DNA of 64,000 bases, from positions 133,435 through 197,434 of the forward strand of contig NZ_CAMLHC010000015.1 in the NCBI RefSeq assembly GCF_946479755.1, read 5' to 3'. Both the position numbers and the translations under genes were made by a program. Of this stretch, positions 15,551 through 23,759 are shown in pieces. Positions within the stretch are counted from its first letter, which is position 1; the number at the start of each line of letters is the position of its first letter. The notes beneath the pieces are model-generated. The model saw only the letters and a program-made list of their open reading frames with translations. It was not told the origin of the DNA and made no database searches. The DNA comes from an uncultured Chitinophaga sp. GTDB lineage: Bacteria > Bacteroidota > Bacteroidia > Chitinophagales > Chitinophagaceae.

Positions 15551-17014
15551 TCAATGTTGTACAGGAGCAGGAGCGGCAGGCAACCGCGGGCCACAGCCAC
15601 AGTCCACGCTTACCGGCCTGAGGACCTTCAACTGGCCAGGCAGGGAGTCTACATTTTTTGAAGCAACGATATTTTTCACCGGCATCGTCTGCTGCTTTTC
15701 AGACCATTCTTTAAAGGCAGCGGGGCTGCCGATTTCCGGGGAAATACTCAGCTGTTGGGATCGTTGTATCTTAAAGCCGGTTTTAGCAAAGAACGTAATA
15801 CCTGCCTTTTCGCCCAACGCCACAATCCACGCCTGCCGGCCAATGGGCATTAAAGGTGCTTCATCATCACCAAAACTATAACCATCCGCGATTCCGTCTA
15901 CCGGTTCTCCTTTTACGGACACCCGCAGCGTAGGAATTGTCAGGAACAATTGTACGTCATTCTTGTACGGACCATCTACTGTAACAGTTAAACGTACTTT
16001 CTCTACTCCTGGCACGTCTCTCAACAGCATATCCAGATTGTGCCATCCGAATGCGGTAATGACCATGTTGTAATAAACATCTCCGTAGCTACCACTTGTG
16101 TCTGTCGGACCAGGCGACATCTGTTTTTGAGGCATCAACAAGGTCCATTGAGCTGTCACATATCGGCGGCAGGAATCTTTAGCTGCCAACATGTGCTGAT
16201 AACCTTCAGGGTCTTTTTGTTTACTTACCTGATCTATATAAAGACAGATACTCTCCAGATCGGCATCTGTTAAGGCCAGAAACAGCGTCATGACCGTCTT
16301 GTTATAATCATTAAACAGGCAATTGGCTTCAGGATCCCTACTACCGATGACCGCCGCGCTGTTGCGAATAAAAGCGTAGAGCCACCGCCGGTCACGACGC
16401 GCAGTGACATGAATTAAAGCAGGCCCTGTCAGCTTTTTTTCTATCATGTGGCAGCTCTCACAATTCTGCCGCATAATTGTTTTGGCATTGTCCAACTGAT
16501 CTTGCAGTGGTTGTCGCGGAAGTGGTTGTGGATTAGTCCAGTTAATATTCCCTGCTTCGTCCTCTACACCGGTATAATGCATCATGCCTTCCTGTAAGAA
16601 AACAGTGGGAACTTCCACCCGTAGCGGTTTCAGCAATTGGGCGCCGCTGTTATCTGCCGGACGGATGTTGATCATGCCGCCACTACTCAGCAACTGACGG
16701 TCGCTTATTGTTTGAATACCAGCCACCAGCATTTCTCCTACTTCATATACTTCTGTAATTTCCAGTTGCACAACGTTCCCATCCGACCGGATGGCGTTTG
16801 CTGGAATATGAATCCGGGCGCCCTTACCGGTTACCAGCACCGTATCCTTCACAGTGTTGACTGAAAAGTGCTCGGCCGAGGGCTTTTCCAGTAGTGAAAA
16901 ATGGGGATTACCGGGTGGATTGCAGGCGTAGCAGCCCCACAACAGGAGCACTGAAAAGCATAACTGTCGAATCATAGGCTTCAGGATAAATGATGGTAAA
17001 AATAACTTATTCAT
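15551..17014 (-). CDS. Lipoprotein with a single c-type heme motif
   Basis: A 487-residue exported protein. A signal peptide with lipobox LLLWGCYAC is visible; the start may be Met1 or Met14 (MIRQLCF, complement 16973-16975), the latter placing the lipobox normally. An N-terminal domain (about 50-170) with GKGARIHIPANAI and QLLSSGGMINI resembles ZU5-like beta domains seen in Bacteroidota surface proteins. A cytochrome-c segment follows with CESCH near residue 185, TGPALIHV and a later Met-containing helix (MTLFLALTDADLESI). The C-terminal 150 residues are unrecognised and end in a Cys/Pro-rich tail. It is divergent from the ohr operon across a short region containing an operator. Probably a periplasmic electron carrier; partner unknown. 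Confidence 0.72.
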   Translation of the reverse strand: MNKLFLPSFILKPMIRQLCFSVLLLWGCYACNPPGNPHFSLLEKPSAEHFSVNTVKDTVLVTGKGARIHIPANAIRSDGNVVQLEITEVYEVGEMLVAGIQTISDRQLLSSGGMINIRPADNSGAQLLKPLRVEVPTVFLQEGMMHYTGVEDEAGNINWTNPQPLPRQPLQDQLDNAKTIMRQNCESCHMIEKKLTGPALIHVTARRDRRWLYAFIRNSAAVIGSRDPEANCLFNDYNKTVMTLFLALTDADLESICLYIDQVSKQKDPEGYQHMLAAKDSCRRYVTAQWTLLMPQKQMSPGPTDTSGSYGDVYYNMVITAFGWHNLDMLLRDVPGVEKVRLTVTVDGPYKNDVQLFLTIPTLRVSVKGEPVDGIADGYSFGDDEAPLMPIGRQAWIVALGEKAGITFFAKTGFKIQRSQQLSISPEIGSPAAFKEWSEKQQTMPVKNIVASKNVDSLPGQLKVLRPVSVDCGCGPRLPAAPAPVQH

Positions 17015-17031
17015 CCTCCCGGAAAAAAATA

Positions 17032-17063
17032 TTTGGATTTAAATTGTACACAATTTAATTTTA
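17032..17063 (+). promoter_or_regulatory. Promoter and OhrR-type operator of the ohr operon
   Basis: TTTG (17032-17035), a 20-base spacer and TAATTTTA (17056-17063) form a near-consensus promoter. The inverted repeat TTAAATTGTACACAATTTAA (17039-17058) fills the spacer, with arms meeting at a 2-base centre, much like known OhrR sites rich in AATTGTA/TACAATT. Bound OhrR would block polymerase until oxidised. The site also lies 25 bases from the divergent cytochrome lipoprotein start. Confidence 0.82.
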
Positions 17064-17083
17064 CACTATTAAAATAAGTTAAC

Positions 17084-17509
17084 ATGACGATCACAGAGAC
17101 TATTTATACAGCGCAGGCTACTGCCACCGGTGGCAGAAACGGACATGTCAGCACCGATGACGGCGTGCTGGACCTCGAAGTAAGGATGCCCACTGCTATG
17201 GGTGGCCATGGTGGCGCTTATACCAATCCTGAGCAATTATTTGCCGCCGGTTATGCCGCCTGTTTTGACAGCGCGCTGAACCTGGTTATCCGGACACAGC
17301 GGATACAGACGGGCACCACCAGCGTTACGGCAGAAGTTAGCCTTGGCAAGAACAATGCAGGCGGTTATGGGTTATCTGTTAAGCTACGGGTACAAATTCC
17401 GGGTACGGACCGGCAGGTGGCCCAGGAACTGGTGGAAAAAGCGCACCAGGTATGTCCTTATTCGTTAGCTACCCGTGGTAATATTACCGTTGACCTTGAA
17501 GTGATTTAA
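17084..17509 (+). CDS. ohr: Organic hydroperoxide resistance protein Ohr
   Basis: A 141-residue OsmC/Ohr peroxidase that reduces organic and fatty-acid hydroperoxides using a reactive Cys pair. The pair is Cys60 in LFAAGYAACFDSAL and Cys124 in QVCPYSLAT; Arg18 and Glu50, which position the peroxidatic Cys in this family, are also present. It is first in an operon with a DJ-1/PfpI protein (11 bases downstream) and an OhrR regulator, under an OhrR-like operator that fills the promoter spacer. It works in the cytosol with lipoylated or thiol reductants. Confidence 0.96.
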   Translation: MTITETIYTAQATATGGRNGHVSTDDGVLDLEVRMPTAMGGHGGAYTNPEQLFAAGYAACFDSALNLVIRTQRIQTGTTSVTAEVSLGKNNAGGYGLSVKLRVQIPGTDRQVAQELVEKAHQVCPYSLATRGNITVDLEVI

Positions 17510-17520
17510 ATCGTTTTTTT

Positions 17521-18198
17521 ATGAAAGTATTAATTGTGCTTACCTCCCACGACACACTGGGTAATACCGGGGAGAAGACAGGATTCTGGATAGAGGAATT
17601 TGCTGCGCCTTACTATGCGCTGGCAGATGCCGGCGCTGAGGTGACCATTGCCTCACCGAAGGGCGGACAGCCGCCTATTGACCCGAAAAGCGCGCTGCCG
17701 GATTTTCAGACGCCGGCCACGCAGCGGTTCAACGACGACGAAGCGTTGCGGCACAAACTGGCGCATACTGCCAAGCTCAATGAAGTGGCTGCAGATGATT
17801 ATGACGCGGTCTTTTATCCCGGCGGCCACGGACCACTGTGGGACCTCGCCAACGACCCGGTATCCATTGCGCTGATTGAGACATTTTACCAACAGCACAA
17901 ACCTGTGGCCTTCGTGTGTCACGCACCGGGCGTGCTGAACAAAGTGAAAGCGCCCAACGGCGAGCCGCTGGTAAAAGGCAAAGAAGTAACGGGATTCAGC
18001 AATACCGAAGAAGAAGCCGTGCAGCTGACCAAAGTAGTACCCTTCCTGGTGGAAGATGAACTAAAAAAGAACGGCGGCATTTACAGCAAAGAGAAAGACT
18101 GGCATTCCTATGCTATCAGGGACGGACTGCTGATTACCGGTCAGAACCCTGCATCCTCCGAAGAAGTAGCCCGTATTTTACTGGAAACATTGGCGTAG
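17521..18198 (+). CDS. DJ-1/PfpI-family glutamine amidotransferase-like protein (Hsp31 type)
   Basis: A 225-residue DJ-1/PfpI protein of the Hsp31/glyoxalase III-like group. The nucleophile is Cys133 followed by His134 in AFVCHAPG, the oxyanion region is FYPGGHGPLWD, and Glu26 in GFWIEEFAAPY completes the site. Members deglycate or detoxify 2-oxoaldehydes or act as redox-sensitive chaperones; which one applies is not certain. It lies between ohr (11-base gap) and ohrR (the regulator frame opens two bases after its stop), so it is expressed as part of the peroxide response. Confidence 0.92.
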   Translation: MKVLIVLTSHDTLGNTGEKTGFWIEEFAAPYYALADAGAEVTIASPKGGQPPIDPKSALPDFQTPATQRFNDDEALRHKLAHTAKLNEVAADDYDAVFYPGGHGPLWDLANDPVSIALIETFYQQHKPVAFVCHAPGVLNKVKAPNGEPLVKGKEVTGFSNTEEEAVQLTKVVPFLVEDELKKNGGIYSKEKDWHSYAIRDGLLITGQNPASSEEVARILLETLA

Positions 18199-18221
18199 TT
18201 TTGTGTTGTAAATTGCGAACA

Positions 18222-18659
18222 TTGAAACAGCTCAAATTCTCCCATCAACTTTGTTTTCCGATATACGCCTTATCGCGACTGATCACCTCCCACTATCAGC
18301 CATTGCTGGGTGAGCTGGACCTCACCTATCCGCAATACCTGGTGATGTTGCTGCTATGGGAGCATCAGTCTATGAATGTAAAAACCCTCGGAGAAACGCT
18401 GATGCTGGATTCCGGTACTTTAACGCCGTTGCTGAAACGGCTGGAGGCCAAGAAACTGATCAAACGGGTACGCAGCAGAGAAGATGAACGGGTGGTCAAC
18501 ATTCAGCTGACCCCACAGGGCGTGGCCCTGGAGCAACAGGCAGCAGAGATCCCGCTTCGCCTGGCAGACAGCCTGGGTGTTACCCCCGCAGAAGTACAGG
18601 AGTTAAAAGATGCTATCACTCCCCTGTTATACCGGTTGAAACCCGCGCTGAAGTGCTAA
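18222..18659 (+). CDS. ohrR: OhrR, MarR-family organic peroxide sensor
   Basis: Repressor of the ohr operon, about 145 residues. The N-terminal LKFSHQLCFPIYALSR places the single peroxide-sensing Cys where OhrR proteins have it, and the winged helix is strongly OhrR-like (DLTYPQYLVMLLLWEH, LDSGTLTPLLKRLEAKKLI, REDERVVNIQLTPQG). There is no ATG near the start: the frame opens with TTG at 18201, and TTG at 18213 and 18222 are alternatives; 18222 is preferred because it leaves the usual short leader before the Cys. Only one Cys lies in the sensing region, suggesting the 1-Cys mechanism. It is third in the operon and probably autoregulated through the operator at 17039-17058. Confidence 0.9.
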   Translation: MKQLKFSHQLCFPIYALSRLITSHYQPLLGELDLTYPQYLVMLLLWEHQSMNVKTLGETLMLDSGTLTPLLKRLEAKKLIKRVRSREDERVVNIQLTPQGVALEQQAAEIPLRLADSLGVTPAEVQELKDAITPLLYRLKPALKC

Positions 18660-18828
18660 AGAAAAAAGCGTACAGCCAGCAGCGTTATACACATAATATG
18701 CTCCAACTGTCCTTGTTATAAAAATAACCTGTCCGTCAAACCTCCATTTCATAATATTTTTACGTATTTTGTTGTTATTACAAAAGCGTAGAAATCCTAT
18801 TTGTCCACCTAACGCTTCCAATGAACAG

Positions 18829-19602
18829 ATGCAACAGAAACAAGTTCCGTTGTCTGCTGCCGACGCTCAACTGCTGAAAGAACTGGAGATTATCCCGGGC
18901 ACGTATGAAAAAACTGTCTGTAGCGGGCATCTGGTGAGATTGGAACTCGCCGAAAACCATACCCTCCGTTATTATTTTGAAGATGGTCAGTTCGTACAGG
19001 CCTTCCCGTTATTGCCTGTCAACGGCACTGCTGCGTTGCCGCAGTTGACCGGTGTAACAGGACTGGTGCATCAGCCGGTACGGCTGGAAACCGTCCGCAG
19101 TGGTGAACATACCTGGCTGTTGCCCAAAGTATGGTATGAGGCCCATCCCGCCCTTTTGCAGGAACAGCCGATGCTCACGGCCGCCCGCTCTTCGTTGCTG
19201 AAAGACACAGGGCTGGTAGCGCTGGTCTTTGCACTTATTCTCTTCGTATTGTTTTACGTGATCGGTATGCCGGACCGTTTCAGCACACCCGCCGTGTTGC
19301 TGGGCTGGACACCACCCGCCATTGTAGTCGGCGCCGGGTTGTGTTTTATGGTCAGAAGATACCAGCACTATCTGAAAAGCATCACCCACCGGGCACTCAT
19401 CCGGGGCATCGTCACCGAACAGCTGCAGGGTGTTATCAATGACCGCAGCTATACCTGGTACCGCATCGGGGCACGTGCATTTTACAGTGCAGAGGTGCTG
19501 CCGGCAGGTCCGGGACAGCCCCTGCAACTGACCATCATCACCGCCCGCGACGGATCCCAGGCTTTTCGCTTCCACCTGCAACAAGAATCTGCGGCCATTT
19601 AA
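18829..19602 (+). CDS. Membrane protein of unknown function (two TM helices)
   Basis: A 257-residue protein from the ATG at 18829 (MQQKQVPLSAADAQLLKELE); the frame is open further upstream to a TTG at 18769, but that part lacks protein-like character. A soluble N-terminal half (about 110 residues) is followed by two hydrophobic segments, DTGLVALVFALILFVLFYVI and PAIVVGAGLCFMV, and a C-terminal soluble domain of about 70 residues. No family was recognised. It follows ohrR and precedes a MarR gene by 23 bases, so it may be cotranscribed with that regulator. Function unknown. Confidence 0.65.
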   Translation: MQQKQVPLSAADAQLLKELEIIPGTYEKTVCSGHLVRLELAENHTLRYYFEDGQFVQAFPLLPVNGTAALPQLTGVTGLVHQPVRLETVRSGEHTWLLPKVWYEAHPALLQEQPMLTAARSSLLKDTGLVALVFALILFVLFYVIGMPDRFSTPAVLLGWTPPAIVVGAGLCFMVRRYQHYLKSITHRALIRGIVTEQLQGVINDRSYTWYRIGARAFYSAEVLPAGPGQPLQLTIITARDGSQAFRFHLQQESAAI

Positions 19603-19625
19603 AAGCGTCTGCTTATTTTCGCTGT

Positions 19626-20117
19626 ATGATTAATGCGATCGATCAATCCGGCATATTGGCTATTTCCACGCGCCTGCAGCGCCTGGGCGAATTGCTGCGT
19701 AAAGACGGGCTACAGATTTACAAAGCCCATGGCATTGACTTTGAACCCAAATGGTTTCCCGTGGTGTACAGCCTGGCGGCCAATGAAGCCCTGAGCGTGG
19801 TGGAAATTGCACATGAGATCGGCTATACCCACCCGTCCACCATCAGCCTGCTGAAAGAACTCGAAGCCAAAAAACTGGTGCGCTCCCGGAAAGATAAAAC
19901 GGATACCCGCAAACGAATGATCAGCCTCACCGAAAAAGGCCACCAACTGGTAACAGAGATGAAACCCGTATGGGAACTGATCACCGCCGCCCTCACCGAC
20001 CTGACTAATTCCTCCAATAATATTATGAACGCTATCAATGAAGTGGAAGCCCGGTTCCGGGAGAAAAGCTTTTTTGAAAGAGCAGAAGAGATCCATCAGC
20101 AAAAGTCCCGGGGCTGA
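19626..20117 (+). CDS. MarR-family transcriptional regulator
   Basis: A 163-residue MarR protein with an N-terminal dimerisation helix and winged helix-turn-helix (VVEIAHEIGYTHPSTISLLK, ELEAKKLVRSRKDKTDTRKR, wing MISLTEKGHQ). It lies upstream of a GNAT acetyltransferase gene whose promoter overlaps a 16-bp palindrome, a likely target. No equivalent site is evident before its own start, so autoregulation is not supported. The stop codon lies inside the stem of the following terminator. Confidence 0.9.
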   Translation: MINAIDQSGILAISTRLQRLGELLRKDGLQIYKAHGIDFEPKWFPVVYSLAANEALSVVEIAHEIGYTHPSTISLLKELEAKKLVRSRKDKTDTRKRMISLTEKGHQLVTEMKPVWELITAALTDLTNSSNNIMNAINEVEARFREKSFFERAEEIHQQKSRG

Positions 20118-20137
20118 AGCCCTGGGCGACTTTTTTT
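20105..20137 (+). terminator. Terminator overlapping the MarR stop codon
   Basis: An imperfect GC-rich hairpin (left arm GTCCCGGGGCT at 20105-20115, right arm AGCCCTGGGCGAC at 20118-20130) is followed by seven T at 20131-20137. The TGA stop of the MarR gene (20115-20117) forms the tip of the hairpin. Confidence 0.8.
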
Positions 20138-20370
20138 CAGAAAAGCCGTCGTAGTAACCTTCCAGGGCACTGTTACATGATAGGCATCTTGTCATTTCCA
20201 GGTTATCTACAATCAGCTTACCCAGGGCTTCGGCACGGTGGCACAATACGCTGCCTGTCACTTCCCGGCTGTCTACAATCAGCTTGTCCGGGGCTGCGGC
20301 ACGATATGCTGCCTCACCCGCTTTGCCTGTATACCACCTCCCTTCCTACCCATTTCCCAAATTTTTTTTC
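20138..20370. repeat. Degenerate tandem repeat, unit about 66 bp, in a gene-free gap
   Basis: The gap between the MarR and acetyltransferase genes (about 300 bases) holds no convincing gene. TCTACAATCAGCTT occurs at 20206-20219 and 20272-20285, 66 bases apart, and the flanking sequence (GGGCTTCGGCAC / GGGCTGCGGCAC, then GCTGCCTGTCACTTCCC-like blocks) aligns over most of the unit. A more decayed partial copy lies upstream (about 20165-20204). The unit length is divisible by three, so one frame reads as a repetitive peptide; this is judged a by-product. Confidence 0.6.
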
Positions 20371-20374
20371 ATTT

Positions 20375-20397
20375 ATGTAGTCAACTACATATCTTTG
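20375..20397 (+). promoter_or_regulatory. Palindromic operator overlapping the acetyltransferase promoter
   Basis: ATGTAGT-CA-ACTACAT (20375-20390) is a perfect inverted repeat with a 2-base centre, and its last T begins the exact -7 element TATCTTTG (20390-20397). Such sites are typical of MarR-family dimers; the MarR gene directly upstream is the obvious candidate. Confidence 0.72.
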
Positions 20398-20418
20398 TAG
20401 AAAATAAACAATAATCAC

Positions 20419-20904
20419 ATGGCAATTACCTATAAACCGATTGGCAATGATTATTCGGAGGAAGTAATCAACCTGATCCTCCCGATACAGCAGCAGGAAT
20501 TTAATGTGCAGGTAAACCTGTCGCAGCAGCAGGACCTGCTGGACATTGAGCAACACTACCATCAGACCGGCGGCGGTTTCTGGGGTGCTTTTGACGGCGA
20601 CCGGCTGGTAGGCACCATTGCACTCATCGCCTACGCGCCCGACGGCGGCGCCCTCCGGAAGATGTTTGTCCGCAAGGAATACAGGGGCAAAGAGCATGGC
20701 ATCGCCACAGCGTTGCTGGATACCCTGCTCGACTACGCCGCTGCACGGGGCATTCACGACATCTACCTGGGCACGGTGAATTTTCTCCATGCCGCCCGCC
20801 GCTTCTACGAGAAAAAAGGATTTGATGAAGTTCCCGCTGAGCAGTTGCCGGCCACTTTCCCGAGAATGAAAGTAGACGATGTGTTTTACCATTACCACCA
20901 CTAG
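20419..20904 (+). CDS. GNAT-family N-acetyltransferase
   Basis: A 161-residue GNAT enzyme transferring acetyl from acetyl-CoA to an unknown amine. Motif A is visible in LRKMFVRKEYRGKEHGIATALL (about residues 83-104), where R-x-x-G-x-A binds the CoA pyrophosphate, and motif B in AARRFYEKKGF. The promoter overlaps a palindromic operator probably bound by the MarR protein encoded upstream, suggesting an inducible detoxification role. Substrate unknown. Confidence 0.88.
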   Translation: MAITYKPIGNDYSEEVINLILPIQQQEFNVQVNLSQQQDLLDIEQHYHQTGGGFWGAFDGDRLVGTIALIAYAPDGGALRKMFVRKEYRGKEHGIATALLDTLLDYAAARGIHDIYLGTVNFLHAARRFYEKKGFDEVPAEQLPATFPRMKVDDVFYHYHH

Positions 20905-20914
20905 TGACGGCATG

Positions 20915-20944
20915 GCGGTCAACGGAGCCATTGTCGTTGACCGC
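20915..20944 (+). terminator. Hairpin, possible terminator after the acetyltransferase
   Basis: Perfect 10-bp stem GCGGTCAACG (20915-20924) with CGTTGACCGC (20935-20944). The following sequence is only moderately T-rich, so termination strength is uncertain. Nothing else was recognised in the 254-base gap to mlaE. Confidence 0.5.
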
Positions 20945-21158
20945 TGCTGCTTCTTTCCGGCAAATAGCGGAAAAAAATCCCCAAACGTATAACGCTGCCC
21001 GTTACCCCTTCTGCCCTCCTCCACTGCAGTTTCCGCCCGCTTAAGACGCTATGGGCCTGAAAATATGTGTATTAAGTTGTGTTTCGAATAACAAAAAAGA
21101 CCGTTTTTTGTAATATTATTGGGCTCTGATTTAGTTTCATGTAGTTAAAAATCGGCAA

Positions 21159-21953
21159 ATGGATTCCAGCAACGGACAACCAGAAAAACCAGTCATATCA
21201 CCCGGAGTTGATCGCTTCTTCGTCAGCGTACATACCACCTTTCTTTTCGTAGCCCGGTTCTTCCGGGAGCTTTTCAGGTTCCCTTTTGAAACCCGGGAAT
21301 TCATACGGCAATGTTACATGGTCGGTTATAAATCGCTGGCACTCATCAGTTTAACGGGATTCATCACCGGGTTGGTGTTCACCAAACAATCAAGGCCGTC
21401 CTTGTCCGAGTTTGGCGCCACCTCCTGGCTTCCGTCGCTGATAGCGATTGCTGTGGTCAGGGCGCTGGCCCCGCTGGTAACCGCCCTGATCTGCGCCGGT
21501 AAAGTGGGTTCCAGTATTGGTGCGGAACTTGGATCTATGCGGGTAACAGAACAGATAGATGCCATGGAAGTATCTGCCATCAATCCGTTCAAATACCTGG
21601 TGGTAACCCGTGTACTGGCCACCACCGTCTGCCTGCCGATACTGATGGCCTATACGGCCCTCGTAGGCCTGATGGGTTCTTATCTTGATGTGCACATGAA
21701 CGAACAGACCAGTATGACCTTCTTTTTCCTGAAGGCGTTCAGCGATATTACTTTCCTGGACCTGTTCGCTTCCACCTTTAAAGCCATGGCATATGGCTTT
21801 ACGATCGGCATCGTGAGCTGCTACCAGGGATTCAACGCCTCCCAGGGCACACAAGGCGTGGGTAAAGCCGCCAACACCTCTGTGGTGATCTCCATGTTCC
21901 TGATTTTTATAGAAGAAGTAATCATTGTTCAGGTAGTAAATTCAATCAGGTAA
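21159..21953 (+). CDS. mlaE: MlaE-family ABC transporter permease
   Basis: A 264-residue inner-membrane permease of the MlaE (YrbE) family, part of the complex that moves phospholipids between the inner and outer membranes. Several hydrophobic segments span about residues 25-260, and the family signature AGKVGSSIGAELGSMRVTEQIDAM is present followed by PFKYLVVTRVLAT. The ATPase gene starts on the base after its stop codon and the MCE-domain gene follows, giving the standard MlaE-MlaF-MlaD order. MlaB and MlaC are not present, as is common in Bacteroidota. Confidence 0.94.
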   Translation: MDSSNGQPEKPVISPGVDRFFVSVHTTFLFVARFFRELFRFPFETREFIRQCYMVGYKSLALISLTGFITGLVFTKQSRPSLSEFGATSWLPSLIAIAVVRALAPLVTALICAGKVGSSIGAELGSMRVTEQIDAMEVSAINPFKYLVVTRVLATTVCLPILMAYTALVGLMGSYLDVHMNEQTSMTFFFLKAFSDITFLDLFASTFKAMAYGFTIGIVSCYQGFNASQGTQGVGKAANTSVVISMFLIFIEEVIIVQVVNSIR

Positions 21954-22727
21954 ATGAAACAACGTAACCCGGAAATAGACATGAACGACGTCGTGATTTC
22001 AATCAGGGACCTTTACAAGTCCTTTGGTTCAAATCATGTATTGCGGGGTATTAACTTAGACGTTCACAAAGGCGAAAACGTCGTGGTACTGGGGCGCTCC
22101 GGCACCGGTAAGTCCGTGCTGATCAAAATCATCGTCGGCCTGCTGTACCCCGATTCCGGTTCGGTGAACGTGCTGGGGAAAAATATCAGTTCCCTTACCG
22201 AGGCAGACCTTCGTGAATTGCGGATGCAGGTGGGCTTCTCTTTTCAGAGCGCCGCGTTGTACGACAGTATGACGGTGGGTGAAAACCTCGCCTTTCCCCT
22301 GCGGCGGAACAATAAACATATCAGCAACGACCAGGTGCGCCGCATGGTGGACATCGTACTGGACGCTGTAGGGCTCTCACAGGCCATCAACCAGTTGCCC
22401 GCAGAACTGTCGGGCGGACAACGCAAACGTATCGGTATCGCCCGTACGCTGATCCTGAAACCACAGATCATGCTGTATGACGAACCAACGGCCGGCCTGG
22501 ACCCCATCACCTGCATTGAGATCAATAACCTCATCAACGAAGTACAACGGCGGTTCAACACCAGTTCCATCATCATTACCCATGACCTGACCTGCGCCAA
22601 GGAAACCGGCGACAGCATTGCGGTAATGCAGGAAGGACAATTTGTGGCACAGGGCTCCTTCGATGAAGTGTTCCGGAAAGAAAATGAACTCATCCAAAGT
22701 TTTTATCAATACAATTTCATACAGTAA
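21954..22727 (+). CDS. mlaF: MlaF-family ABC transporter ATP-binding protein
   Basis: A 257-residue ABC ATPase powering the MlaE permease. Walker A is GRSGTGKSVL, the ABC signature is LSGGQRKRIGIA, Walker B is IMLYDEPTAGLDP, and the switch His lies in IIITHDLT. The SGGQRKR signature with KR after the Q is typical of MlaF. The start ATG directly abuts the mlaE stop; Met9 (MNDVVISIRDLYKSF) is an alternative that fits the usual N-terminus better but would leave a 24-base gap. Confidence 0.94.
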   Translation: MKQRNPEIDMNDVVISIRDLYKSFGSNHVLRGINLDVHKGENVVVLGRSGTGKSVLIKIIVGLLYPDSGSVNVLGKNISSLTEADLRELRMQVGFSFQSAALYDSMTVGENLAFPLRRNNKHISNDQVRRMVDIVLDAVGLSQAINQLPAELSGGQRKRIGIARTLILKPQIMLYDEPTAGLDPITCIEINNLINEVQRRFNTSSIIITHDLTCAKETGDSIAVMQEGQFVAQGSFDEVFRKENELIQSFYQYNFIQ

Positions 22728-22730
22728 GCT

Positions 22731-23759
22731 ATGATTAAAGAAAGCAACAAACGAACAGTAATAGTTGGTATCTTCATTTTTGTTGGACTGATCATTTTTA
22801 CTGTAGGTATCCTGTTCCTCGGCGGACAGCGCAAAGCTTTTGTTTCCTCCATCCGTGTTAAAGCCATGTTTCATGACATCAACGGCCTGGCTGCCGGTAA
22901 CAACGTCTGGTACTCAGGCGTGAAAGTGGGCACCGTCAAAAAGATCACCTTTGTGCAACACAACGTGATTGAAGTGATCATGAACATCGAAAAAAGCTCC
23001 CGGCAGTTTATTCATAAAGATGTAAAAGCCAAAGTAGGTTCCGACGGCCTGGTAGGCAACAAGATCGTGGTGCTGTTCGGCGGTACCGAAACCACGCCTG
23101 CCGTAGAGAATAACGATGTGATCGTAGCCGAAGCGGCACTGAGCCCCGACAACATTATGGCCACCCTGCAGGTCAATAACGAAAACCTGGTGGAGATCAC
23201 AGGTAACCTGAAAACCATCACCAAAAACATCGCAGAAGGCCAGGGCACGATCGGTAAACTGCTGAAAGACGATTCCGCCTACACCAATATACAGGCTACG
23301 CTGAACAACCTGAAGGCTACCGCTGCCAATACACAACGCCTGACAGACCGCCTGGCGGATTACGCCTCCAAGCTACAGTCCAAAGGCTCCCTGACCAATA
23401 ACCTGATTACCGATACCGTGGTATTCAGCCGGCTGCGTTCTACCGTTACCGAAATGGAAGAAGCCGCGCAAAAAGCTAACGGCATGGTGGCTGACCTGAA
23501 AAAAGCCAGCGCGTCGGTGAGTGAGAATCTCACCAGCGACCAATCCCCTGCCGGTGTGTTATTACACGACCAGGAGTCTGCCGCAGCCCTGAAGAAAATT
23601 ATCACGAACCTGGAATCCAGTTCATCCAAACTCGATCAGAATATGGAAGCGTTGAAACACAACTTCCTGCTGAGAGGATATTTCAGAAAGCAGGCCAAGC
23701 GCGAGAAGAAAGAGCAGGCCGCCAAAGAGAAGGCATTAAACCAGGTGCAGGGCCAATAA
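22731..23759 (+). CDS. mlaD: MlaD-family MCE-domain protein
   Basis: A 342-residue inner-membrane-anchored MCE protein, the periplasmic lipid-binding ring of the Mla transporter. One TM helix (VIVGIFIFVGLIIFTVGILF, about residues 10-30) is followed by the MCE domain (about 38-115, with VKAMFHDINGLAAGNNVWYS and VGSDGLVGNKIV), and a long helical, Ala/Lys-rich coiled-coil tail. The length and tail match Bacteroidota MlaD rather than the shorter E. coli protein. It starts three bases after the mlaF stop. Its TAA stop forms part of the terminator loop. Confidence 0.93.
   Translation: MIKESNKRTVIVGIFIFVGLIIFTVGILFLGGQRKAFVSSIRVKAMFHDINGLAAGNNVWYSGVKVGTVKKITFVQHNVIEVIMNIEKSSRQFIHKDVKAKVGSDGLVGNKIVVLFGGTETTPAVENNDVIVAEAALSPDNIMATLQVNNENLVEITGNLKTITKNIAEGQGTIGKLLKDDSAYTNIQATLNNLKATAANTQRLTDRLADYASKLQSKGSLTNNLITDTVVFSRLRSTVTEMEEAAQKANGMVADLKKASASVSENLTSDQSPAGVLLHDQESAAALKKIITNLESSSSKLDQNMEALKHNFLLRGYFRKQAKREKKEQAAKEKALNQVQGQ

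Noticed and set aside
20177..20380. A short plus-strand frame with an internally repeated peptide
   Set aside because: The peptide repeat follows from the 66-bp DNA repeat; there is no start context, and the frame runs into the promoter and operator of the next gene.
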